Shown piece after piece: positions 12,071 to 23,692 of a stretch of 64,000 nucleotides of DNA. The position numbers and the translations under genes were made by a program. Under the pieces are notes generated by a model. It was not told the origin of the DNA. It did not search any database and saw only the letters and a program-made list of their open reading frames with translations. Source of the DNA: Hemibagrus wyckioides (taxonomy: Eukaryota > Chordata > Actinopteri > Siluriformes > Bagridae); NCBI RefSeq assembly GCF_019097595.1, contig NC_080710.1, forward strand, positions 13,786,280 to 13,850,279. Direction: 5' to 3'. Position 1 is the stretch's first letter; each line of letters starts with the position of its first letter.

Positions 12071-13069
12071 ATTACTCTGTCAGTCAAAACTCTGATTGCA
12101 CTCGGAATCAACTTTAAATAAAACATTATTGCATGCATCACAATCTTAGTTGTCAATGTTTTAAAATAAACAAGGTTCTACTCATTATCCAAGCTTTTAT
12201 ATGATAATTTTAAACAATGCACATTTTAACCTAAAGCTTTAATTTGTACCTAATTGTTTATACTAAGACACTTCCACTTAGGAAAAAACCTGTGTGTCCT
12301 CCCCCTAAAGGCCTCCATTCTCCTACTGCATTGCACTAGCACTTTTTTAATGATGGCAGACTTTGATTGATGAGTTGAGCTGACAGAGCTGGGATTGAGG
12401 AATCAAGGACGTATCAGCTTGAGGTTTTGAAAGAACTAATAGTGAAATAAAACATCCTGTGTGCATTTAATTTCACAATGCACAAATGTATACAAATGCT
12501 GCACCTATATTGTCCTGAATTTCTGGGTTTGAGCAATTCACACTGTTGATGAGAAACAGCACTGAGACTTCTCCTCAGATTTCTTGTAAACATAAAGACT
12601 AGATTAATTGTTTTGTGTAGTCCAGCATGCCTGGTTTTAGGCTTGATACATGACAAGTGTCAAAGAGTGATGAGCAAGCTTGTTTAATGTACCATATCAA
12701 ATCATTTTCTTGAATAACCATTTCTGTTCCTATAATAGTGTTATAGTATAATGTAACAATATATTGTCCACTGCAGTGCGTAGGCAACCATTTCCGAACA
12801 CGGCGAGTTCGTTTGTGTGCGCGACTTTTATTTTGAAAAATCGGCAGCCATTTTGGAGAAGAGTCCGGTAACTGCCGCGACATTGGATTTATGGATACTT
12901 GTTTTTGGTGTTTTGACCAACTGAAACTTCATTTTTTTCCCCACTAAATTTCAATAATAAATCTATGATAGCTAATTTGCATTTGGGGGCTATGTCACGT
13001 CTGTTAATGTAGAAGTTCCGTTCTTCACGAGAACTTAATGTTAAATGCTGTTTAATTATATCGGAAATA

Positions 13070-16000
13070 ATGGAGAAAGTACGTAGAATCTTGGTGCATT
13101 TATCCAAAGAAAGCGCAGCTCCACACCGAGCCCAGTTTGTTCAGGTCAGTTCAACAAGAGCTGCTGTCAGTGTCAGTGCTTATACACTTGTACAAATAGT
13201 TTGACTGGTGTTTTTATATTCCTAGAGCATTACTGGCCATTTTATTGGGCAACTGGACGACCAAACAACGGTGAATTGTTCCTTGGAAAACAACCGATTT
13301 TTGTTGTTTGAAGGAAGCCAAGAGAGGGGCGTGCCTCTTAAGGTTAGACGTCAACAAGCGTTATGTCATTGCTGAGTACATCATTATTATCGTCATTCGA
13401 GCCGTTAATCATTAATCATCCAATTAAAAAATGTTTTCAGGGTTGCACGTTAAATGATTTATTAGACAGCATAGCGAAAACAGTTCCTACCGTAAGATTT
13501 TGACATTACTGATCAGTATGGTAGTATGCAGTTCTTTTATTTTGCCTCCTGTGGATGAAACTCACTTTCTGCCTCTAGAGGGCGCCGTTCTGCCCAATCA
13601 AATTGCTCTCTCCCTCAGAGGCGGAGTCGATTCCTCCAGACACTCTCCGGAGAGGGGTGGATGTGGGCGTGGCCATACTGCTCCAGTCAGCCAATCAGAG
13701 GCTGTTGCTGACCAGGCGCGCTCAGGCCCTGCGGATTTTTCCTAATGTGTGGGTCCCACCTGGTGAGTATGATGGTGCTGAGACTGCAGAGTGTTTTTTT
13801 CCCCTACGTGTTACACTAAACTGCAGCTTTAGGAAAGAACAAATGGAATATCCTCTTTGTTCAGTCTCATGCTTTTTATAAACTTTATAAGCTAAACTGT
13901 AATTTGCAATCCTTGGACCAACAGGGCTGAGTGTCACTTATTGCACAGATGCTTAATATCTCTTAATACCTAAAGAGCCATTATGCATGGACATTATTAG
14001 TGACTAAATGTTGTTCTCATATTCTGCAGGTGGCCATGTGGAACTGGATGAAAAGGTATAGTTTGAATTACAGCCAACTAGAGCATCATTGGCACCCTTT
14101 AGTAAAATGGTTATTTAGTATTTGAATATATTGATTTTTCGACAAGCAAAGAACATAAAGGTCATAGTTTTAACATTCAGTAAAAGATTTTTATAAATTA
14201 AATTTTAACACTAAAAAAGTTGAGGTTGTCAGGCTTAAAAAATCAACCATTAAATCAGTCACAGTATCAAGCTATGTGCATGAAAAAATTCCTTCATGTG
14301 AACAACCCAGGAAATTCAGTGCTCCTTGAATCGTTTGTCACGGTCAGACCGAAAGTGAACTTTGTTACAGTATTTTATGTACAGCATTGTGTTTAGTGTA
14401 TATGTGGGCTGCACCCGAAGAGAAGCACTTGATACTCATCCCATTGTAAAACAGGGTAGTAGATTATTGATTTGTTTGGGCTGTTCTGTGGCTGGTGGTG
14501 CAGAGGCTCATGAATTTTTTTTTTTTTGCACCAGTGTATTTTAGCACCAAACCTTGTTGCTTCTGCCAGAGAGTTAAAACTATTATTACTCTTGCTAGTG
14601 GATTTTTCAATGCTGGGTGATATGACAATATAATATTGATATTCTAATAAATTATGTTACTAAATCAAATTACTCACTCTAAGCTGTTATTTAAAACATT
14701 AAAATGTGATTTTTAAGTGTTAAATATTTTGTACAATACATTTATGCTTGTTATTTTAAATATAAAAATATTAAATATCGCAGGCAGTTTGTGACCTGTG
14801 TATTGTGATACATATTGTGCATCCTTGACTTGCCTTTGAGAATTGTAATATGGCCACCATTTTTACCATGACAGTGACCTCAAACATACAAAAAAAAAAG
14901 AACATTAAAAATTGCTTGCTTGGAGGAGTGAACCAAGATCCAACTCCAGTCTAGATCTTTAATAGGTATTTCATGACCAGGGCAGGTGTCACAAAATATA
15001 TAAAGGGTGTTGATCAATTTGAAACCAGTGTTTTGCGTGGCTTTTTTGGGTAAAAAAAAAAAAAAAAAACAACCTATGCACCTATATGTTCTTAAAAAAC
15101 TTATTGCCTATGTTAATCATGCTTGTGCATTTTCTCAAAGAGTGTCAAATATTTTCGAACTAACAGGACACATCAAAACCATTTCTGTTTTTGGTTTCTA
15201 ATGTTTAACCAACCTTTATAAATGCATTACTTGTGCAGATTAACCAGAGGCCCATCAATCAAATGAAGATCAGACATCCTTTGGCATTAAATATATCCTC
15301 TTTCTTTTCACTTCTTTTGCATTAGCTGTTGGATGCAGGCCTGCGGGAGCTGAGGGAGGAAACTGGACTCAAACTAGACCCTGAGGATGTCTCCTCCTCT
15401 CAGCTGCTAGGCCTCTGGGAGGTGAGCTCAAAGTGCTGATGTGTAGACACACTGGGCCAAACCAAATGGTCTCTAGGTTTGCAGCACAGAATAAAAATCA
15501 ACTTCATAAAATGTTTGAAAAATATTAATGTTGCAAAAGGCTACCATGAAACCAGGGATCATTACTGTTGAAAATTCTTCAGATTTTAGGCTTTGTATCT
15601 TTTTTCTAACTTTTTTTTCTTTTTTCTAAGTTTTTCTAATGCTTTTTAATCTATTCAGTAGATAATAGCCAATGTGGTCATTTTCACTTGGGGATTTACC
15701 TATAAAGAAAAGCTTTACAATAAGACTCTTCTCACATCCTGACTCTTTCACAGTCTGTATACCCACCCATGCTGTCCCGAGGACTGCCCCAAAGACATCA
15801 CATTGTCACCTACATGCTGCTTTGCAGTAGGCAGACACACCTGCACCTACAAGTAATGCCAGTCTACATCATCTCATCTCAGCTCTATGCAGCAAAAATG
15901 CCATTTAACTCCTAATGAAAGAAAGATGTAACTGGATTGTATGTGTGTGTCATTATTATCTATGAACCTGTCTCTTCTTTTCTTATTAGTCCTATATAAA

Positions 16001-16692
16001 GCCAGAGCCTGCTGAGGTGAGTGCTTGTGTGTGGGTTGATGCAGGACTGGTCAGGGCTATCGTATCTACGGTGGATGGGGAGGAAAAGTCTTTTCATGTA
16101 CCTGCTGATCTTCCTCAATCTGTCAGGTATTAACACAGTCCTGATTAGAAGTGTGCTTTGCAATAAACATAAGTTATGAACACGTCTATGAAGCTTGCAG
16201 CATGCAGATGAGCAGTTCAGATGTCTTTTGTAAACATTCTGGGCGTCTTTTGCTTTGTCAAAAGCATAGAATTTTCTGCCTGATTAGTATTTTACTCGGA
16301 AAACTGTCACTCAGGACACCTGGTCACTTTCAGGGTTATCTCAACTATAGAACTGTTTAATTGTAGTTTTACTAACAAGACAATCTAATTGGGGAACACT
16401 GTAGAATCTCCTGTGAACATCATTCATAGCTGAGCTTCTGTAAATGCAGATCATATGTTAGTATTGAATGTTCTTATCTCTGCCCTAATGCTTGTGATGC
16501 TGTGGTGTCCTCTGTGTTAGTGTTACTGAGGTGTCTCCTGATGGCGAGCTAAGTGAGTCGACACTGCCCGTGTCAGTGTTCTGTAACCGGGCTCCAGCCG
16601 AGGGTGAGGATGTGGAGCGGGTCAGCACCGGAACCAAGTATGCCTTAGAGCTGTGGCTGAATGCTCTGGGAGCTAGCTGTGAGAAGGGCTAA
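13070..16692 (+). CDS. nudt17: Nudix hydrolase 17 (NUDT17)
   Basis: Nine exons: 13070-13144, 13226-13342, 13441-13491, 13579-13762, 14030-14055, 15326-15421, 15754-15852, 15990-16126 and 16521-16692. All phases agree and give 318 residues, close to mammalian NUDT17. A complete Nudix box spans residues 144-166, split over exons 5 and 6: G-x5-E-x7-REL-REETGL, with the metal-binding Glu residues of REEx present. Before it are [13 protein letters not shown] and [20 protein letters not shown]; after it [20 protein letters not shown], typical of this subfamily. The C-terminus carries [15 protein letters not shown]. Nudix enzymes cleave nucleoside diphosphate-linked substrates; for NUDT17, acyl-CoA or capped-RNA substrates have been suggested and none can be read from the sequence. 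It starts at the first ATG after a GC-richer promoter and converges on the muc1-like gene. Confidence 0.95.
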
Positions 16693-18048
16693 CTGCAGCA
16701 GACGTATTCTCACTCTCAGGCCTGATCTGTGGAACCCAAAGAAGCACTTGATATTTACCTTCATAATGCTCAGAAGTTGTTTATGCTAAGTGCCATGAAA
16801 TTGATGATGACAGGATCTTACTTCTGATAAGCATCTCTGCTCTTTTTCTTAAACATCTAGCATGAAACGTTTTCCAACCACAAGAGGGCAGTAAAGATGC
16901 TTGTTACTGCTGAAACAAAAGTCTAATATGAATGTGAATTGTTCTCTCAGATAGTAGTGTAGCTAATTTAGTCTGTTGATTTCTTCATTTATTATTACTA
17001 AAATAGTAGTGATTTCTCTTTTATTTATTTTTTTCAGTACATTACACACAGATGATCTTGAACTCATTCTGCAGCACTAAGAACCTTGAAAGGCCTGTGG
17101 ATATATGCTGAGTGTATCACACAGCATGTAAACTATGAGCTTATTAGGTGTGGTCTTGTTTCTTGTAAAACGATAACAGTGGCACAGGCCATGCTGACCT
17201 GTCCTGACTTCTAAGGACCATGATCACTTTTATAGACTGTAATGTAGGTTATTTGAATCCCAGTTGAGCAGCAAATGAAAATGAAATTCTATTAGTTGCT
17301 AAAACATCAGCAGGTTTATTATAGTAATTTGTATGCTGAGCATTTATTAAAAAAAAAAAAAAAAAGTGTTTGGCCTCATACATAAAAGCACACCATGAGC
17401 CTTTTTGACAATGCATTATGTTTTATTTAGTCATTTTTCCTAAAACTTCAGTTTGACTTGAGGAGAGACAGTAACAGCAGAGCAGGATATCTTGTACCTG
17501 TGTACATTTTTACTGGCTTTTAATTCTTCTTTTTGGTAGTTAGCTTCTAAATCTAATTGGAACCCTCAGTAATACAAAGATAATTGTGTAATTCAAAAGG
17601 TATTTTTGGCACAGTTCCACCATGGGTGCAACCAATGAGTAAATTAACTGTTGATTATTTCATGTAAGAGTGTTCAATCACCTTGTTACAGGCTTATCAT
17701 TATTGTTCTACAATGTTTATCAGTTTCACTCCCGCCTGTCCTGGATAAGGCTGGGTGTAACAGGATGTAGGAGATATGGTATAAGTCACAAAATAAATTC
17801 TGACCATACAAAACATATAAGACTACATTTCTACATAGATTTAATGGATGAATTTGCAGATTGTTCCATACACTCAGGTTCACTTCTCTATGTTTTTCTT
17901 TCTTTTATGAAGAACAGCTCTTTAGAAGAAGGGTTCACAGCACTCTAGCTGAAAGTCTGTCTATCACCATTCTCTCTCTTTCCCTCTTCTTCCCTTTGAG
18001 ACCTGCAGGAGAATCTTTGAGCTGGTCCCATCCACACAAAGAAACCTT
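16693..18048. other. nudt17 3'UTR and convergent spacer
   Basis: No coding exon seen. It holds a poly-A run near 17348-17366 preceded by ATTAAA, which may end nudt17 transcripts or be a retroposon tail. Short open frames around 17670-18060 have no recognisable motif. Confidence 0.5.
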
Positions 18049-18054
18049 TTTATT
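18049..18054 (-). terminator. Possible polyadenylation signal of the muc1-like gene
   Basis: AATAAA on the minus strand (TTTATT on plus) about 520 bases past the proposed stop codon of the muc1-like gene. Other candidates exist nearby, so this is only a likely choice. Confidence 0.4.
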
Positions 18055-18570
18055 AGCACAATAGCTTCAGGAAGCAATGACCGTGGGGGCTGAGGTGATC
18101 TGGACACTGGCACAGCTTATTATCCCTAATCCTGCCCCCATTCAACACTGTTTAACCAGAGACATCTCTGGTTAGATTTGCAAAAAAAAAATGCATTTGT
18201 ATATTTGTATCAAACATTTTCCTTTTTAAAATAAAATGACTCATTTTCCAGACAGAATATATATTGTAATATTTCATTCTTGGTTGCAAAGCCTCAGAGA
18301 CCCATTTGAAATGACATTTTGCAATAGATTTCAAAACAGTTAGCAATTTGGAAGCAGTTCAGTTTACTTCTATGATCTAAATGTATTTGCAGTCACTGTC
18401 AGTAAACCATTTTGAAGCAAACAGATACTGTCTCATCGAACATTAGAGTTGTCCAAAGTGTAAGTAATAAGCAATAGTTGGTGATTGCTTTGAAATCAGT
18501 GTTATATATGCAGGATATTGTACAGTAGTATCCCCATTGGTTATTTGGAATGACAGTCTGTGATCAGCTT

Positions 18571-21500
18571 TTACATGGTGCCTCTTTGATCGCTGGTCTG
18601 GTAGGTGGAAGGTACAACATGGGAGCTCACTGGCACCTGAATGTTGCTGCTGAGTAGTGGTGAGTAAATTATTCCGTGGCTTTCACTGTTTAATTCAAAA
18701 GTTGTACCACTTGACTTTAAGCCCTGGGCGTTCACTTGTTCATTGTGTACATTCCAGTCCAGTTTTTAGGAGGTCTCGCTGAGGCTGAATCCTGTTAATT
18801 AAGATTCTGTTAGAGTATTAGTATGTGTGCTTATTGAATTCTCTTATATTTGCAACAATTTCAGTAACTTTTTGTCATAGTTTCATAGTTCTCTGAATTA
18901 AGTTTGAGTGAGTAAATAAAGGGCAAAACTCTTTCTCTGGGAGCTGCTGTGTGTGAGTTTGTTGTAGTCTGGACAGCATGCAGGCTTATTTATGGCCTAT
19001 CAATGGCCTCTTTGTGCGGGGGAAATGGAGCAACAGTCTTCACTGACTTCAAACAGAATCCCAGCATAATCATTTAATATCATTTAATGAAATTAATCAA
19101 TTTCATTTTAATATCATATGAGTAAATAAATATTCTTTAATCAATTTATTTAATGAATATGTAGCAAATATGTAAGAAGCATCTATATCGTTGTCTATAC
19201 CACATCCCTCCAGCTTCATGGCTGTTTCTAATCTCTTTGGGCAAAAATGATAGTGATAGTGTGAGGTATGAGGTCAGTTATATAGCATTTATAAACATTA
19301 GACTATAGAAAATCCTCATTGATGAAAACAACTGTGCAATTGTGTCTTAAATGATACTGATGTGTGTTTGTGTGTGTGTGTGTGTGTATGTGAGTGAAGG
19401 CAGTGTTCTTTCTATGTGTGGATGAAGACAGTGCAGTGTGAGGTCTGATAAAGCGTTAGCTCCAGGGCAGTTGGGGGAAAGAGAAACACAGAGCAGGAGT
19501 AGAGTTTCCCACGCCTCAGGTTTCCCTGTCAAAGCTGGCTGGGTACAAAGGAAGCCCTATACAGGTGGGAGGGAAGTGGGACTGGGGGCTGTTTAGTAAC
19601 TGCAGCCAGTTTTGCCTGGATGAACATTGTGATGGGGATGCATGGGGAGTCCCTGCAAGAGTGTGTTGTTACTTCCATATCTCTACATCTGATTGCCAAA
19701 GGATATGTATGTAGGAAATGTAGTGGTGCATATATTATAGAGTGTGAATGTGTGTGACTAAAGGAGGTGCTGAGTAATCTGGATCACAGTTTCAGATTCC
19801 AAAAGTCAACTGTGGTCAGAGTTGTATACATTTGGAAGCATGAAGCATTTTTTTGATAACATTTTTTATGTCACTGAATCTGAGTCTTTATTTTGAGTTA
19901 GTCTCTCATTTTAGTGTGGTCATAAGTGACATAATATGACTTATATAGAGCCAGTAGTGACTGGTGATACCAGTTTACTTTCACTCAGTACTCAGGACTC
20001 TTAAAAGGAACATTATCTTTGCCTTTTATCTTTTTTGCCAGTATGTAAAAAATGTTATTAATACTTTGTGGTCACACTAAGGACACTAAGGACACCCACA
20101 ATATAGTAAAACTCTTAGTTTCCCCAAAAAGGTTTTGATTGGTGTGCTCTAGTTAAAGTGTGTTAAGTGTGTAAAACCAAAAATTAGATGGAGGTATAGA
20201 TGGAGATTCACTCACCAGTGACTTGCCGTTGTGTGAGTCATACGTGCTGTGAGTGGAGTACATAGGAATGTCGGGGTTATAATAGCCCATTGGGTCTGGA
20301 TCAGACACATTCATGAAGCCACGCTGTTTCCACCAACAGCACCAAAACAGCAGCTGTGAGGAGGAGCATGCTTTATTTTACGTTTCAGCAAAACAATGAC
20401 ACAACAACCATGTTCCATTCACAGCAAGAGCACATCAGCGTGAACAACAGACTTGTTGCACCCAAGAGACATCAAGAATTCAGTGCAGAAATTCAGTGCA
20501 GAAATTTCACAATAGCTTCACTATGTAACAATATATTTATGGAATAGAAAAGAAGAAACATAATTGTTAATTGTTATTTAAATGTTACATAAATGTTATT
20601 GTATGATACAGCTTAGGTATTTTTGAATGGTTTGATTGGTAGTCTATTTAAGGCTCACCAGCAGTATGAGGAGGACAAGCATGAAGAATAGTATAATAGC
20701 CGCCAGCACGAGGATGGCAATGCCCCAACCAGGCACACCCTGCTCTGTTTCCACTGTGTGTGATCCTTCAGGTTCTGTGGGATTTTGTGTTACAGTTTTA
20801 CCCACACTTTCTGATGAACTGGAAGCAGACATGGTTGATATGTTGCTGCTTGGATGTACTGTCGTGGTTGAAGAACTGGAAGCAGACATGGTTGATATGT
20901 TGCTGCTTGGATGTACTGTTGTGGTTGAAGATCTGGTAGTAGACATGGTTGATCTGTTGCTGCTTGGATGTACTGTTGTGGTTGAAGATCTGGTAGTAGA
21001 CATGGTTGATCTGTTGCTGCTTGGATGTACTGTCGTGGTTGAAGACCTGGTAGCAGATATGGTTGATCTGTTGCTGCTTGGATGTACTGTTGTGGTTGAA
21101 GAACTGGTAGCAGACATGGTTGATATGTTGCTGCTCGGACGTACTGTCATGGTTGAAGAACTGGCAGGAAAGATGGTTGAAAGACTGGTATCAGTGGTGG
21201 ATGAGACGAAGGCGCTTGAAAGCACTTCCATACTTCTGCTGTCTGAAGTAGTCTGAGAAGTAGAATTGGTGAAGCCATGGCTATGAGTGGTAGAATAAGT
21301 TTGTGGGGGTGTGGTTGAGGAATTATCATCTATTGATTTGCTTTGGCCACTGGAGGTTGAGGCTGAAGTTGTAGAAATTGCAGACTTTTCATTTCCATCT
21401 TGATGGTGTTCAGTGCTGGTGGGGGATGTAGTCATAGCGGTGGTAGAATCAGAAATGTTTGTCAAGAAAGGGAGTTGGACAGGAATGGGTTCCTGATCTG

Positions 21501-22934
21501 GAAGGGGAAGACAGAGTCATATTGATAGTTAAGGATTTACAATCATGCATTACTATGTAATGTGTTTATAATCTATAGTGTAATATTCTTTTGAGAAACA
21601 ATACGAGGGATGTTTTACCTGCGGTATAGTTGATGTTTAGGTCCAGCGTCAAAAGCGAGTGGTGGTGTTCATAATTGTTAACAAACACCTGCTTTACCTT
21701 CTCTCCACTTTCCTGCTTAGTACCAAATATCACTGTGGAATTGGCAATCACAGATCCATTGCTGAGGAAAATAAAATTTACACATTATAAAAGGACTAAA
21801 GCAGATTTACGCCAGACCAAAACTTACAAAAACAAGCCATCTTTTTTGTTTAATCTACTTTAATATTGTACTTCAAATTTATTATTTATAAAGTATTTAC
21901 TGTTTAACCTTTTTATTTACCTGAAAGTCATCTCTGCAATCTTTTGATACTCTACTGCTGATGTAAAGTTATAGATCTCAGAAAACTGAAAAAAATGGGG
22001 AAAATTAAGATGTTTATGAAAAAAAATGTATATTACTAATAATGTCAGACTACTAGTCAGTTACATTCTTTGAGTGTATGATTACTCATTAATGAAGTTT
22101 TTTGGGGTTACTCTGTGTCTTTCTTTCTGTCTGAGAAAAATAAGACCTCTTACCACATTCTCAACCTCCCGTCGTAGTACTTTATAGCTCTGTGAGTGGT
22201 GGTCCTCAAGAGATTCATTGTAAATCTGATTAGTTATTTTTATGCTAATCATAAAGGCAGAGAATTCATATGAAATTTTTGTGCCAACTTCAGGTGCTGC
22301 TGTGGTATCGCCAGCGGTAATAACACCTGCACAATCAAAGCCAAGAAAATATTTACTCAAGATAATCAGCTATCGGTCAAATGGTCAAACATTCTTATTT
22401 CAACATATAATGAGATAAAGACATAAAAGTTATGCTGCATTGTCTTTATATTAAGAAATTTTCATTCAAAATGTGGGACAACTGGAGTGTAGATACAAAA
22501 TGTGTGACAATGACACGAGAATATTTTACAAAAATGAAATAATCTCCTTCAAAATAAATAAATAAATAAAATAATACTGTAATATATATTAATGCAGTAC
22601 TTATATATTACTTATTATATATATATATATAAATTACATTGTATTCATTCCATACATGTTTTCTAGTGGTCCTTGAGGAAAATAAAATCTAAGCATTATA
22701 TACTTTTTATAGAAAAGATTGCCAAGTAAATTTGTATGATGACTTCTTAAGAAGAACATTTAATGAAATTCAGTTATTCACAGCTTTGACAAAGAAAAAA
22801 ATGTTGCTCATAATTGTAAAAATATTGCAAATTGATCTCCTCGTTTCATCTTTATTTCTGTACATCAAAGAATATTTTAACACCTTACCTGACCAAAGTA
22901 CTAGGAGCCCAATAATCCAATAAAGATTCATCAT
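18571..22934 (-). CDS. muc1-like: MUC1-like transmembrane mucin, order SP-SEA-mucin repeats-TM-tail
   Basis: Seven minus-strand exons: 22934-22889, 22326-22154, 21985-21921, 21761-21619, 21497-20659, 20353-20216 and 18636-18571. All phases agree and total 1470 nt (489 residues). Residues 1-16 are a signal peptide (MMNLYWIIGLLVLWSG). Residues 28-145 form a SEA domain: YNESLED, SYKVLRREVENVFSEIY, then FSNGSVIANSTVIF, where G97-S98 sits at the SEA self-cleavage position. Residues 145-390 are Ser/Thr-rich with six 19-residue repeats. GVPGWGIAILVLA (396-408) opens the membrane helix and closely resembles MUC1's GVPGWGIALLVL. It is followed by LLFWCCWWKQR, with a cysteine pair where MUC1 has CQC, and a tail of about 60 residues with four spaced Tyr sites (GYYNP, MYST, TYDS, TYQT). 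Mammalian MUC1 carries its repeats before SEA; here they follow it. The last exon is the least certain. The neighbours mtx1, thbs3 and mir-92b support MUC1 orthology. Confidence 0.85.
20816..21157 (-). repeat. 57-bp coding minisatellite (mucin tandem repeat)
   Basis: Six adjacent 57-bp units start at 20816, 20873, 20930, 20987, 21044 and 21101. Each encodes 19 residues on the minus strand of the type SSTTTVHPSSNRSTMSTTR. Every unit keeps VHPSSN or VRPSSN and an N-glycosylation sequon (N-R-S or N-I-S) as well as about ten Ser/Thr for O-glycans. The inner units are nearly identical, and the unit at 21101 is the most diverged. The same stretch is also open on the plus strand, which is a by-product of the repeat. 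Confidence 0.95.
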
Positions 22935-23692
22935 TTCTCTGATGATTACGCACATTAGTGCTAATCCTTCAGCCTGGAAACTCTTCTGCTCAGCTTTTGT
23001 CCGGATAGAAACAGTGCTTTAGATGCAGTGCCTCACTTTGAGAGTGAACAGTCCCTTTATTGTTTGTGCACCTGAGCAGGCATTGGGGTGGGACCCATCT
23101 GCTTAATCAGTGGGCCACATCCATGTGGATACATTAGTCTACACAGGCAGCAAAATGGAACTATGCTTCTGCATGCAAATGATGAAAAAATCATAGATTG
23201 GAATTGAGTGAAAAAAATTTTTTCTGTGACTGTGGAAGATACCTTTATTGTTTAAAGAGTTCATGAAGAGGTTATCAATAAGATAAGATAAGACAAACCT
23301 CCTCAACTAGGTGTTCATCCTGAAATGATGCTCAGTACTGCCCACTAGTGACACATTTTGGAGCTTTATTGAAGATCAGTTAGATGTTACTTTTGAATTG
23401 TAGTTTAAAACGTGTAAAAGATTAACAGATATAGATAAAGGAAAAGCCTCACAGATAGTGATCAGTTGAAACATGTGAACCTATGCAGCACAAGCAAGAT
23501 GTCTTTGTGATATTATTAACAATCAAAGACAGTTATGGAAAATTTGAAAGTAGGTAGCCTCTTTGCGGTTTTTAAATTGAGGTCACGACACATCAGTAGC
23601 TTTGTTGACGAATGAAATGAAGGTAACATGCTATTCTTAGCAGTTTTCATTTTTCTTAAGTATCAGTCGAAGAGGTTAGTCAAGATAACAAG
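22935..23692. other. Divergent intergenic region between muc1-like and the Ig receptor
   Basis: About 760 bases separate the two start codons, which point away from each other. It must hold both 5'UTRs and promoters, and possibly shared control elements. I see no clear TATA box or CpG island, and nothing else annotatable. Confidence 0.55.

Larger units (their letters stand above)
9928..13069. other. Intergenic region, MS4A gene 2 to nudt17
   Basis: No supported gene. It contains a MITE-like inverted repeat (11352-11594), an old dispersed repeat (11815-12070) and, in its last 300 bases, the GC-richer nudt17 promoter with a GCCATTTTGG (YY1-like) motif near 12848. Small open frames here show no conserved motif. 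Confidence 0.6.

Noticed and set aside
11649..12095. 148-residue open frame
   Set aside because: Lies across an old dispersed repeat and has no conserved motif.
20644..20658. Stop codon directly after the mucin membrane segment, implying a tail-less protein
   Set aside because: These bases lie behind a strong phase-0 donor (GTGAGC), and the next exon continues the membrane helix and cytoplasmic tail.
20636..21256. 206-residue plus-strand open frame of leucine/valine-rich repeats
   Set aside because: It is the complement of the mucin repeat array. The minus strand has a splice-consistent gene with SEA, TM and tail; the plus frame has none.
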